Shown: positions 50,905 through 59,131 of the stretch, piece after piece
Numbering within the stretch: position 1 is the stretch's first letter
How the letters are laid out: each line of letters opens with the position of its first letter
Assembly: GCF_003858635.1 (NCBI RefSeq)
Contig: NZ_RQJO01000009.1
Span: 558,001-622,000, forward strand
Direction: 5' to 3'
DNA from: Larkinella rosea
GTDB lineage: Bacteria; Bacteroidota; Bacteroidia; Cytophagales; Spirosomataceae
DNA: 64,000 nucleotides
Program-made: the position numbers and the translations under genes
The notes under the pieces: generated by a model
Databases searched by the model: none
What the model was told of the DNA's origin: nothing
The model's input: only the letters and a program-made list of their open reading frames with translations

Positions 50905-52944
50905 ATGGCCCTGCATACATCTTTTTTGCGAAACACCTTCGGTCTTCTAACCGGAATAGTTATCACTATTACTACCAACGCCCAGTCCAAAGCGCTGGTC
51001 AACACCGCGCAGAGCAAGTTCGTCCGCTTGCAGGGTGTTAATATGAATGAGGTGAACTGGACGACCGGTTTCTGGGCCGATCGGTTTAAGGTCTGCCGCG
51101 ATTCGATGGTGCCGCATTTGTGGAAAACCTATACCGATGCGAACCTGAGCCATTCGTTCGAGAACTTCAAAATTGCTGCCGGACTGGCTCCGGGGAATTT
51201 TAAAGGGCCTTCCTTTCACGACGGCGATTTCTACAAAACGCTGGAGTCCGTCGCCGGAATGTATGCCATCACGAAAGACCCGAAGCTGGATGGGTTGATG
51301 GATGACGCCATTGCAGTGATTGGCAAGGCGCAAACGCCCGAAGGCTACATTTATACGAAAGCGATTATCCAGCAAAAGAAGAACGGGGAGAAGAAAATGT
51401 TCGACGATAAGCTGAGTTTTGAAGCTTATAATTTCGGGCATTTGATGACGGCGGCCTGTGTGCATTACCGCGCCACGGGCAAAACCACCCTGCTCGACAT
51501 CGCCAAAAAAGCGACCGGTTTTCTGATCGGTTTTTACAACAATGCCACGCCCGAACAGGCCCGGAACGCCATTTGTCCGTCGCATTACATGGGCATCATT
51601 GAAATGTACCGCACGACCCGTGAGCCCGCTTACCTCACTCTGGCCCAGAAACTCATCGACATTCGGGGCCTGACGGAAGGAACGGACGACAACTCCGACC
51701 GCGTGCCGTTCCGCAAAATGACCAAGGTGATCGGCCACGCCGTTCGGGCAAATTACCTCTTTGCCGGAGTTGCCGACGTCTTCGCCGAAACCGGTGACAG
51801 CACCTTGCTTTCAACGCTGGATTTGATGTGGGACGATGTGACTAATCACAAAATGTACGTGACCGGCGGCTGCGGGGCCTTGTACGATGGCGTATCGCCC
51901 GAAGGCACGTCGTATAAACCGGATACCGTGCAGAAAGTGCATCAATCGTATGGCAAAGCCTATCAGTTGCCCAATTATTCGGCGCACAACGAAACCTGCG
52001 CCAACATTGGGAACCTGCTCTGGAATTACCGGATGCTGCAAATTACCGGACAGGCGAAATACGCGGATGTGATGGAACTGGAGCTATACAACGGCATTCT
52101 GTCGGGCATTAGCCTGGATGGCAACCGGTTTTTCTACACCAATCCACTGAGCGCGTCCGACGATTATCCGTATCCCCTGCGCTGGATGGGTGGCCGTCAG
52201 CCGTACATCAGCAAGTCGAACTGCTGCCCTCCCAATACCGTGCGGACACTGGCTGAAGTGAGCAGTTACGCCTACAGTGTGTCGGACAAAGGGCTGTGGA
52301 TGAATCTGTTCGGTGCAAATCAACTAACGACGACGCTGAAAGATGGCTCGGCGATTCGGTTGACGCAGGAAACGGCGTACCCCTGGGATGGCGCCGTCAG
52401 GTTAAGCTGGCAACAGGTTTCGGCGAAACCGTTTTCGGTGTTTGTCCGGATTCCGGGCTGGTGTCAGGGCGCTACGATTAAAGTGAACGGCGTTGCGGTT
52501 ACGACGGTGATCCGGTCGGGGGAATACGCCGAGCTTAACCGGTTGTGGAAAGCGGGCGACAAAGTAGAAATCAATCTGCCGATGCCGGTCAAACTGATCG
52601 AAGCCAATCCGCTGGTCGAGGAAACCCGCAACCAGGTCGCGGTGAAACGCGGGCCGGTGGTTTACTGCCTGGAGTCGGTCGATAACCCGAACGCCAAGCT
52701 AACAAGCTTAGCGTTATCACCCAAAAATAACCTGAAACCCAAACTCGTCAGCATCGAAAACAGCGAGATAATGGCGCTGGAAGGCACCGCCCAACGCGTG
52801 GAAAACCGGTCATGGACGAATCAACTGTACCGCGAAGTGTCGGACAACGCGCCCGTTTCCATACCCGTTCGACTCATTCCGTATTATGCCTGGAGCAACC
52901 GGGGCCATTCGGAAATGGCGGTCTGGATTCCGTTAATTCGTTAA
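50905..52944 (+). CDS. GH127 beta-L-arabinofuranosidase (canonical Zn-thiolate site)
   Basis: A 679-residue secreted enzyme; signal peptide ends TTNAQ. Here the active-site signature is canonical: E363-x-C365 in HNETCANIGNLLWNYR and C440-C441 in SNCCPPNTVRTLAEVSSYAY, matching E338, C340, C417 and C418 of HypBA1, with nearly the same spacing. Typical GH127 landmarks GFWADRFKVCRDSMVPHLW, 'MYVTGGCGALYDGVSPEGTS' and RGPVVYCLESVDNP are present. It hydrolyses terminal beta-L-arabinofuranosyl residues, with cysteine as nucleophile; such residues cap side chains of rhamnogalacturonan II, one of them on Dha. It ends one base before the 3' end of the convergent DUF5703 gene. Confidence 0.92.
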   Translation: MALHTSFLRNTFGLLTGIVITITTNAQSKALVNTAQSKFVRLQGVNMNEVNWTTGFWADRFKVCRDSMVPHLWKTYTDANLSHSFENFKIAAGLAPGNFKGPSFHDGDFYKTLESVAGMYAITKDPKLDGLMDDAIAVIGKAQTPEGYIYTKAIIQQKKNGEKKMFDDKLSFEAYNFGHLMTAACVHYRATGKTTLLDIAKKATGFLIGFYNNATPEQARNAICPSHYMGIIEMYRTTREPAYLTLAQKLIDIRGLTEGTDDNSDRVPFRKMTKVIGHAVRANYLFAGVADVFAETGDSTLLSTLDLMWDDVTNHKMYVTGGCGALYDGVSPEGTSYKPDTVQKVHQSYGKAYQLPNYSAHNETCANIGNLLWNYRMLQITGQAKYADVMELELYNGILSGISLDGNRFFYTNPLSASDDYPYPLRWMGGRQPYISKSNCCPPNTVRTLAEVSSYAYSVSDKGLWMNLFGANQLTTTLKDGSAIRLTQETAYPWDGAVRLSWQQVSAKPFSVFVRIPGWCQGATIKVNGVAVTTVIRSGEYAELNRLWKAGDKVEINLPMPVKLIEANPLVEETRNQVAVKRGPVVYCLESVDNPNAKLTSLALSPKNNLKPKLVSIENSEIMALEGTAQRVENRSWTNQLYREVSDNAPVSIPVRLIPYYAWSNRGHSEMAVWIPLIR

Positions 52945-52945
52945 T

Positions 52946-55300
52946 TCATTTTAGCATAATTACCACATCTTTCCGGCGCGATTCGGGCGTCACAACCAAC
53001 GATTCAATCGTGCCGTTTTTCAAAACCGCTTCAACCGTCGTTTGGTACGGCGCGTGGAGCTTGACGTGAACATCCCAGCTTTGAGGCCAGGCCGGAAAGA
53101 GGTAGATTTTTCGGCCGTCGGCCTGCAACAACATTTCCTGCAAACCAATCAGACCCGAACCGCCCCAGTTGTGATCGGGCGTCCAGTCGAAACCAGGTCC
53201 CCAGAAGGCGGGAAAACGACGACCGGAGTTGCCCAGCTTCAGCAGCGTCAGTCGGGCGGCTTCGTCGGTTAAACCCAGTCGGGCGGCAAAAATATTATCC
53301 TGCTTCCAGCCAACGTGACTTCGGAATTTCAGTGCATCCCGGTCGAATCGGTACGTATTGATTGCCGTATCCAGACCCGGTTTTCCAATTCCAAAAATGC
53401 CCCACGGAAAAACCGGGTACAGTTGGGGTGTCTCGACGTTGTTGATCCGTTCCCAGAGTTTGGCGGGTGCAATTGTCGGATGGTCGTCGAAGGACCGAAA
53501 GCTAATACCCGGAATCCGGTTGAGCATTTGATGCCAGAACGCCCGTTTTTCGCGGGTCAAATAGGTGTCGGGCAGTTCCAGCAATCGCGTCAGAACCGTG
53601 CGCAGGGCCGCCACTGTGGATGAGGAGTTGTAGGTCATTTTGTAGGTTTCGGCGGCCGATCCCGGATACAGAATCAGTTTATTTTCGCCATCGAACGCCT
53701 TGCTGCCCCGTTTTTTCGCCAGATACTGGTAATGCTCATTGAAAAACGTCAGACAGCTTTCGATGAACGGAATGTCGCCCGAAATGTCCTTTCCGGCGTA
53801 GCGCTCGGTTTCGAGCATCATCAGGCAAAATTCCAGAACCGTATCCCATTCGTATTCGAGCCAGGCGTTGTATTCCATGCCTTTGTCATAGCCCGCCGGA
53901 CGTTTCCAGCCGTATTCGGCGGAGTTGGGCAGCCCGAAATTCTCAATCTGTTCCGTAAAACTTGCGCCCTTGTGTTGCCAGTAAACGGCAGTACGTATCT
54001 CCGCAGTTTTCAGGCTGTTCCGGTAAAAACCGAACTGTGGTTGCATCAATTCCCAGTCGCCGGTTTTCAGCATCGGCCAGTAGACCAGTCGTTGATTCTG
54101 GGCCGTATGGATGCCTCCGCCCCAGTTGCGAAAGTCGGGCGAAAACCGCATCGTCGAGTCGATCAGGGACGGGTCGTAGGTAAACAAACCGCCGTTGAAC
54201 TTGGTCGGAAACTTCCCCAACGCGTTGCAGCCCAGCATGTACCGGAACAATTGGTAATTCTTGGCCACCTGCCATTCCGGCGAATTCGGAGCGTTTTCGA
54301 TGTAAACGAAACTTCGTGCCCAGTAATCATTCCACCAGTTTTGGGTCGGTTTCTGAGCGGTTTTCGCCGACGTGACCGCTTCTTTTTTTACGGTTTCCAG
54401 CCCTTCTTTCCAATCCTCGACGCTTGCCGCCTGATCCGTGTGGAGACACAGAACCAGTTCATGTTTTCGTGAAGCGGTTTGGCTGACCAGCTTCCAGCCC
54501 TGAAATTCCGTATCCAGGTACTTGCCCTGATAGGTTCCGGCCGGTTTTAGACCGGAACCCGACAAACTTCCGCCGAACGTCAGATTGGACAACGGATTAA
54601 ACAGTTGATTTTTAACGCTATCCAACCCCTGCTGCTGAACGGTTACGTCAAAGGCCGAGCGTTCAGCGCCGTTTCGGTGGTAGAAAAGCACTTCATTTTC
54701 ATTGAATTGAACCGCATCTTTCAGCGTTTTGACCTCACCCGGTGGCGCCCATTTGTATGAATTGGCGTTGTTTTCCCGGCCTTTAGTGACGCGATCAACG
54801 TGCCGCCAGCTTTCAAACGAAGCTTCGGTTTTTACGGGTTTATTGCTGGAAACAGCGACGTGAATCACCGGGCGAAACACATCGACCCAAACCGTGATGT
54901 GCGCCGAAAGACCGGACTGGTTGCCGGTGATTTCAATATGGCCTTTGTTCAGCACCAGTTCCTGTTTGAACGTGCCGCCCGCTTCGAACGGATTGGGCGA
55001 AAGTTTCAGCCGAACGCGGCCCAGTTTCAAAACCGTATTGTTGTGATCGAAGGGGCCGCTCCGGGCGACGTAAAACAGCAGTTCACCGTTTTCCACCCAG
55101 ACGTTTAATCCGATGTCGCCCCCGCCACAGGGCATTGATTCCGATGAATTTTTGCTTGGGCTGGTCCAGGTTTCATTGTATTGATTGATAGAAACCGGTT
55201 GCGCCAAACCGGTGGTCAGTGTGTTAAAAACCAAGGCGTTGACCAAGAGAATTATGGTTTTTAACCGGTTTTTGAAAGGACGAATGAGGAGCGGGCTCAA
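52946..55300 (-). CDS. DUF5703-type secreted (alpha/alpha) barrel glycosidase-like protein
   Basis: A protein of about 784 residues without any ATG near its N-terminus. I choose the TTG at 55300: it gives a normal signal peptide (FKNRLKTIILLVNALVF ... GLAQ), and the farther TTG at 55348 is itself part of a promoter-like box. The N-terminal beta-sandwich MPCGGGDIGLNVWVENGELL, FYVARSGPFDHNNTVLKLGR is the DUF5703 signature, followed by a helical barrel ('ARSFVYIENAPNSPEWQVAK', 'RNWGGGIHTAQNQRLVYWPM', AWLEYEWDTVLEFCLMMLET) like GH95/GH142-type enzymes and a final beta-sheet (LFPAWPQSWDVHVKLHAPYQ). The sugar cleaved is unknown. It is divergent from the MGH1-like gene and convergent with GH127. Confidence 0.78.
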   Translation of the reverse strand: MSPLLIRPFKNRLKTIILLVNALVFNTLTTGLAQPVSINQYNETWTSPSKNSSESMPCGGGDIGLNVWVENGELLFYVARSGPFDHNNTVLKLGRVRLKLSPNPFEAGGTFKQELVLNKGHIEITGNQSGLSAHITVWVDVFRPVIHVAVSSNKPVKTEASFESWRHVDRVTKGRENNANSYKWAPPGEVKTLKDAVQFNENEVLFYHRNGAERSAFDVTVQQQGLDSVKNQLFNPLSNLTFGGSLSGSGLKPAGTYQGKYLDTEFQGWKLVSQTASRKHELVLCLHTDQAASVEDWKEGLETVKKEAVTSAKTAQKPTQNWWNDYWARSFVYIENAPNSPEWQVAKNYQLFRYMLGCNALGKFPTKFNGGLFTYDPSLIDSTMRFSPDFRNWGGGIHTAQNQRLVYWPMLKTGDWELMQPQFGFYRNSLKTAEIRTAVYWQHKGASFTEQIENFGLPNSAEYGWKRPAGYDKGMEYNAWLEYEWDTVLEFCLMMLETERYAGKDISGDIPFIESCLTFFNEHYQYLAKKRGSKAFDGENKLILYPGSAAETYKMTYNSSSTVAALRTVLTRLLELPDTYLTREKRAFWHQMLNRIPGISFRSFDDHPTIAPAKLWERINNVETPQLYPVFPWGIFGIGKPGLDTAINTYRFDRDALKFRSHVGWKQDNIFAARLGLTDEAARLTLLKLGNSGRRFPAFWGPGFDWTPDHNWGGSGLIGLQEMLLQADGRKIYLFPAWPQSWDVHVKLHAPYQTTVEAVLKNGTIESLVVTPESRRKDVVIMLK

Positions 55301-55345
55301 GGCTAATATGGTATAATTATGGGAGAAAATAGTAGAGTTCTGGGG

Positions 55346-55353
55346 CAAATTTA
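55346..55353 (-). promoter_or_regulatory. Candidate -7 box of the DUF5703 gene promoter
   Basis: Minus strand TAAATTTG fits TAnnTTTG and lies about 46 bases upstream of the TTG start at 55300. It lies back-to-back with a plus-strand box six bases away. Confidence 0.4.
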
Positions 55354-55358
55354 CAGAC

Positions 55359-55366
55359 TATATTTG
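55359..55366 (+). promoter_or_regulatory. Candidate -7 box of the MGH1-like gene promoter
   Basis: TATATTTG matches TAnnTTTG exactly and lies 25 bases before the ATG at 55392. The -33 element is not obvious. Confidence 0.42.
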
Positions 55367-55391
55367 TGAAGCTACGGGGATTGAATGGCTG

Positions 55392-56942
55392 ATGAAAATA
55401 GACAGAAAAAAATACATACTGGTGTGGTTGATCGGACTGTTGCAGTCGGCGGTTTGTGGGGCTCAACCGGCGGTTTTGTCGACCGCACAACTGAAAAGCT
55501 CCGTCACCTATTTCAATTCGATCGACGAGGAAGCCGTTAAAAATTACGTTCCCAATGACCAGTCATTCAACTGGCTTTCCGAAAATATTCCGTTGTTCGA
55601 TTGCCCCGATTCCACACTTCAAACCGTGTATTATTACCGCTGGTGGGCGTTTCGGAAGCACCTGAAAGAGACGCCCGAAGGTTTCCTTTTTACGGAATTC
55701 ATCACGAAAGTCAACCACGCCGGCAAATACAATGCCGTCAGCAGTGCGCTGAGCCATCACATTTACGAAGGGCGCTGGCTGCACGATCCACAGTACATCG
55801 ACGACTACATTGCGTTCTGGTTGTACGTCGATCCGAAACACACCGCTCCCCGGTTTCACGCTTTCAGCAGTTGGGTGGATGATGCGGTTTACAACCGGTT
55901 TTTGGTCAATCTCGACAAACCCTTTATTCAAAAAAATCTGGCGGCTCTGGATGCGGATTACCGCAAGTGGCAGCAGGAGAAGCAGGTAGCGAGCGGCTTA
56001 TTCTGGCAATTCGACGTGCGGGATGCCATGGAAGAATCGATCAGTGGTTCGCGAAAAGAGAAAAACCGGCGTCCAACCATCAACAGTTACATGTACGGAA
56101 ATGCCAAAGCGCTGGCGGAAATGGCGGCCCTCGTCAAAAATGATACGTTGAAAAACCGCTATCAGAAGCTGGCAACGGAACTGAAAAAACGGACGCTGGA
56201 TAGCCTGTGGAACGAGGACGACCATTTCTTTGAAGTGAAATCTGAAAAAGGCGGTTTTGCGAACGCCCGCGAAGCCATCGGTTTCATTCCCTGGTACTTC
56301 AACCTGCCCGACGACAAACCGGCATACGCCCGGCAGTGGGACCAGTTGACTGATACGACCGGTTTTTCGGCTCCCTGGGGCATCACAACGGCTGAACGGC
56401 GTCACCCGCTTTTCCGGACGCACGGTTCTGGCCACGGCTGCGAATGGGACGGTCCGGTCTGGCCGTTTGCAACGACCCAGACGCTGAAAGGCTTGTCGAA
56501 TCTGCTCACCAATTACCGGCATCATGCGAGTATGACCAAAGCGGTTTTTTACGACGAATTGCTGAAATATGCGCACTCGCACACCATGAACGGAACGATT
56601 TACCTGGGCGAATACCAGGATGAGAAAACCGGCGAATGGCTGAAAGGCGACAATCCGCGCAGTAAATTCTACAACCACTCCGGTTTTGCTGATCTGATTA
56701 TCAATGATTTAATTGGCCTGAAACCCCGCGCCGACGACGTGCTGGACATTCAACCGCTGGTTCCCGACCAGTGGGAGTGGTTTTGCCTGGACAATGTGAA
56801 ATACCACGGAAAGATCCTGACGATTCTGTACGACAAAACCGGCAAACACTACGGGAAAGGCAAAGGCTTTCGGGTGTTTGCAAATGGCAAGGAAGTGATT
56901 CGGGCCGGGAAAGTGGAGCCGGTTTCAGTCAAGCGGTTTTGA
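55392..56942 (+). CDS. MGH1-like (GH63-type) glycoside hydrolase, PUL2 copy
   Basis: A 516-residue secreted enzyme, signal peptide ending AVCGAQ. It parallels the PUL1 protein at 14042-15643 block by block: NWLSENIPLFDCPDSTLQTV, YYYRWWAFRKHLKETPEGFL, 'HHIYEGRWLHDPQYIDDYIA', INSYMYGNAKALAEMAAL, 'GFIPWYFNLPDDKPAYARQW', HGCEWDGPVWPFATTQTLKG and FCLDNVKYHGKILTILYDKT. An (alpha/alpha) toroid of the mannosylglycerate-hydrolase/GH63 group is therefore clear; substrate unknown. The presence of one copy in each of two loci hints that both glycans share a linkage. It is transcribed away from the DUF5703 gene and ends before a palindromic element. Confidence 0.82.
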   Translation: MKIDRKKYILVWLIGLLQSAVCGAQPAVLSTAQLKSSVTYFNSIDEEAVKNYVPNDQSFNWLSENIPLFDCPDSTLQTVYYYRWWAFRKHLKETPEGFLFTEFITKVNHAGKYNAVSSALSHHIYEGRWLHDPQYIDDYIAFWLYVDPKHTAPRFHAFSSWVDDAVYNRFLVNLDKPFIQKNLAALDADYRKWQQEKQVASGLFWQFDVRDAMEESISGSRKEKNRRPTINSYMYGNAKALAEMAALVKNDTLKNRYQKLATELKKRTLDSLWNEDDHFFEVKSEKGGFANAREAIGFIPWYFNLPDDKPAYARQWDQLTDTTGFSAPWGITTAERRHPLFRTHGSGHGCEWDGPVWPFATTQTLKGLSNLLTNYRHHASMTKAVFYDELLKYAHSHTMNGTIYLGEYQDEKTGEWLKGDNPRSKFYNHSGFADLIINDLIGLKPRADDVLDIQPLVPDQWEWFCLDNVKYHGKILTILYDKTGKHYGKGKGFRVFANGKEVIRAGKVEPVSVKRF

Positions 56943-56949
56943 GGAGTTG

Positions 56950-57029
56950 GATCGGAACACGGATTAAACAGATCAAAACGGAATAAATCCGTGAGAACCC
57001 GTCCCATCCGTTAAATCCGTGTTCCGATC
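56950..57029. repeat. Palindromic element between convergent genes
   Basis: Arms 56950-56969 (starting GATCGGAACACGG) and 57010-57029 pair over 20 bases with a single mismatch, spacer 40 bases. The right arm reaches the stop codon of the araC-type gene. The inner CACGGATTAAA ... AAATCCGTG pairing resembles the element at 46629, so both may belong to one family, and it can act as a bidirectional terminator. Confidence 0.65.
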
Positions 57030-57924
57030 AAGCTTTAACCAGCAACGATTTCGACTTATTCAGATACTGGCGTTTGTATTCCAGCGGGGTTACGCCGGTA
57101 ACTTTTTTAAAGTGGCGGTAAAAGTTCGAAACGTTGTTAAAACCGCAATCGAAACAGATAACCTCGGTCAGGGTTTTACCTTCGATCAGCGCCCGACACG
57201 CGTGACTGATGCGAATTTCGATCAGAAAATCGTAGTACGTTTTGTTGGTCATCAGCTTAAAATACCGGCAGAACGAGGTGACACTCAGGTTGCTGATGGC
57301 TGAAATTTCTTCCAGCGAAATCTCTTTTTTGTAGTTGGTCAGGGTATAGTTACAAACCGTATTCAGGCGCTGGGTGTCCGTCTCGTCCGACTGGTAAAAA
57401 ACCGCCCGGCCGTTCACAATTAGTTCGTATTCATCCGTTTCAGCCAGCGTTTGCAGGATCGAAAGCAGGATAATAATTTTGTCGAGATTGGTCGCATCGA
57501 GTGCCCGGTGCATTAGTTCTGCCAATTTTTTATTGGCCTTTCCGGTGATGACCATGCCACTTTTGGCTTTCTCGTAAAGCTTGGGAATTAAATACGCTTC
57601 CGGTAATTTTAATAAATCATCTCCCAGGCAATCGGGCAGAAACTGGATGACGATAACTTCAATGCCTAAATCAGGGTCGTTGTTAAAATATTCTTTTCCG
57701 CTGCGCCAGGTATGCGGCAAATTCTCGCCCACTAATACGATTTCGCCCGGTGAAAAGTTGGCAATTTTATCCCCGATAAACCGGACCCCTTCTCCCTTGA
57801 TAATATAATGTAATTCAAGTTCGGGATGGTAATGCCAGATGTTTTTAAAATGCGGTAACGTAACGTGCCGGATGGTAAATGAGCTTTCCAGTTTATCCGT
57901 TACTTTTCGAAATAATGGCTTCAT
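57028..57924 (-). CDS. AraC-family transcriptional regulator with cupin sensor
   Basis: A 298-residue regulator. The N-terminal part (about 15-130) is an AraC-type cupin sensor ('IWHYHPELELHYIIKGEGVR', FIGDKIANFSPGEIVLVGEN LPHTWRSG), and residues of about 190-290 form the twin helix-turn-helix domain ('KKEISLEEISAISNLSVTSF' CRYFKLMTNKTYYDFLIEIR, 'GKTLTEVICFDCGFNNVSNF' YRHFKKVTGVTPLEYKRQYL). Such regulators activate sugar-degradation genes upon binding a mono- or oligosaccharide. Lying within PUL2 it is the most likely local activator; its targets could be the enzyme genes on both sides and the SusC/SusD pair downstream. Confidence 0.93.
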   Translation of the reverse strand: MKPLFRKVTDKLESSFTIRHVTLPHFKNIWHYHPELELHYIIKGEGVRFIGDKIANFSPGEIVLVGENLPHTWRSGKEYFNNDPDLGIEVIVIQFLPDCLGDDLLKLPEAYLIPKLYEKAKSGMVITGKANKKLAELMHRALDATNLDKIIILLSILQTLAETDEYELIVNGRAVFYQSDETDTQRLNTVCNYTLTNYKKEISLEEISAISNLSVTSFCRYFKLMTNKTYYDFLIEIRISHACRALIEGKTLTEVICFDCGFNNVSNFYRHFKKVTGVTPLEYKRQYLNKSKSLLVKA

Positions 57925-58148
57925 GGTATTGAGTGATATGAATCAATAGATCTGGTAACGCGGCAACTTTCATCGGGTCAATTCACTGACTGACCGCCCC
58001 AGCGGTTTTTAACGCCATTTTCGGGGCAACTAGTAACCGTTTCCGTTTTATCCTGACTTTCAGAAGCGAACCTCAAGTCATCGCCTGACTCCCGACCGGT
58101 TTTTCCGGCTTCCTGGATGCTAACGCGTTCGTTTCGGCAATCTATATA

Positions 58149-58156
58149 CAAAAATA
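58149..58156 (-). promoter_or_regulatory. Candidate -7 box of the araC-type gene promoter
   Basis: Minus-strand TATTTTTG fits TAnnTTTG, 225 bases upstream of the regulator start. The long leader and missing -33 element keep this tentative. Confidence 0.27.
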
Positions 58157-58248
58157 AAAGAAATAACTCCAATAATTCCTATTTAGCCCATGATAACTTC
58201 CTATAATAAATTGGCAAAAAAATGCAGCTATGCCCTAGAAATGTACCA

Positions 58249-58256
58249 TATTTTTG
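58249..58256 (+). promoter_or_regulatory. Candidate -7 box for DUF3826-SusC-SusD
   Basis: TATTTTTG fits TAnnTTTG, about 150 bases before the DUF3826 ATG. It is the best promoter candidate for the three-gene run that follows; no -33 TTG at the right distance. Confidence 0.32.
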
Positions 58257-58406
58257 TAGAGTATTATAGAAAAATAGAGTTTATTCCCGCTAAAGTCTTC
58301 TTTTAACGCGTCTATTTATAGACTGCGTAGCACCCTTTCGGGAAAAACGGGAATTCGCAAATACCGGGCTATTTCTAACCTTTTTATCGATTCACACCTG
58401 ACCCCT

Positions 58407-59084
58407 ATGACACCAAAAATTATTGCATTGAGTAGTTTGATCTGTCTGCTGGGCGTGGTTTCCGCCCGGGGGCAGCAAACGGCAAAAGCAAGCGAAGATT
58501 CCGCGTATAGGCATGTCGTTGCCGAGCGGGCTGCTAAAATTGTTGCTCCGCTGGAACTTACCAACCCGTCCGTTAAGGCGCGTGTTCAGGAGCGGATTGC
58601 CCGTCAGTATCGCGACCTGAATACGCTTCACGAATCCCGGAAAGACGCGATTAAAAACCGAAAAAAAAACGCGTCAACCGAAGATTTAGAAGATGAAAAA
58701 AAACGGATTGAGTCCGAAACAACTGAGCAATTAAAAAGGCTTCATGCTGCATTCCTTGCTGATTTATCCGCTGATTTAAATGACCAGCAGGTAGATCAGG
58801 TAAAAAATGGAATGACGTATGGTGTTCTGCCCATTACCTATAAGGGATATCAGGCGATGTTACCGGATTTAACTGATGAACAAAAAAAGCAGGTGTTGGC
58901 GTATTTAACCGAAGCGCGGGAACGGGCTATGGATGAGGGGTCTTCGAAGGAAAAACACGCGATGTTTGGGAAATACAAGGGCCGGATCAACAACTACCTG
59001 TCGGCGTCCGGAATTGATATGAAAAAGGCGAGCAAAGCGTGGGAAGAGCGGATTGCCCGCGACGCCCAAAAATCCAACGAATAG
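58407..59084 (+). CDS. DUF3826 secreted protein, copy B
   Basis: A 225-residue secreted protein with signal peptide ending VVSARGQ, the paralogue of 42655-43362. It is helical and charged ('ARVQERIARQYRDLNTLHES' RKDAIKNRKKNAS) and has the DUF3826 core: LADLSADLNDQQVDQVKNGM, TYGVLPITYKGYQAMLPDLT, 'QKKQVLAYLTEARERAMDEG' and GRINNYLSASGIDMKKASKA. It contains an extra Lys-rich coiled segment compared with copy A. It lies 47 bases before a SusC gene, so in this copy it would be made together with the uptake system, whereas copy A goes with the enzymes. Function unknown. Confidence 0.85.
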   Translation: MTPKIIALSSLICLLGVVSARGQQTAKASEDSAYRHVVAERAAKIVAPLELTNPSVKARVQERIARQYRDLNTLHESRKDAIKNRKKNASTEDLEDEKKRIESETTEQLKRLHAAFLADLSADLNDQQVDQVKNGMTYGVLPITYKGYQAMLPDLTDEQKKQVLAYLTEARERAMDEGSSKEKHAMFGKYKGRINNYLSASGIDMKKASKAWEERIARDAQKSNE

Positions 59085-59131
59085 TCCCGATCAACCTATA
59101 CCAAACTCTATCTTCCAATCCTTTCGACACC

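Larger units (their letters stand above)
57925..58406. other. 480-base intergenic region between araC-type and DUF3826 genes
   Basis: No gene seen. The left half has moderate GC with a weak hairpin GCCCC/GGGGC near 57997-58028; the right half is AT-rich and carries TAnnTTTG boxes facing both ways (58149-58156 minus, 58249-58256 plus). It is the natural place for AraC-type binding sites, but I found no clear direct repeats. Confidence 0.5.
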
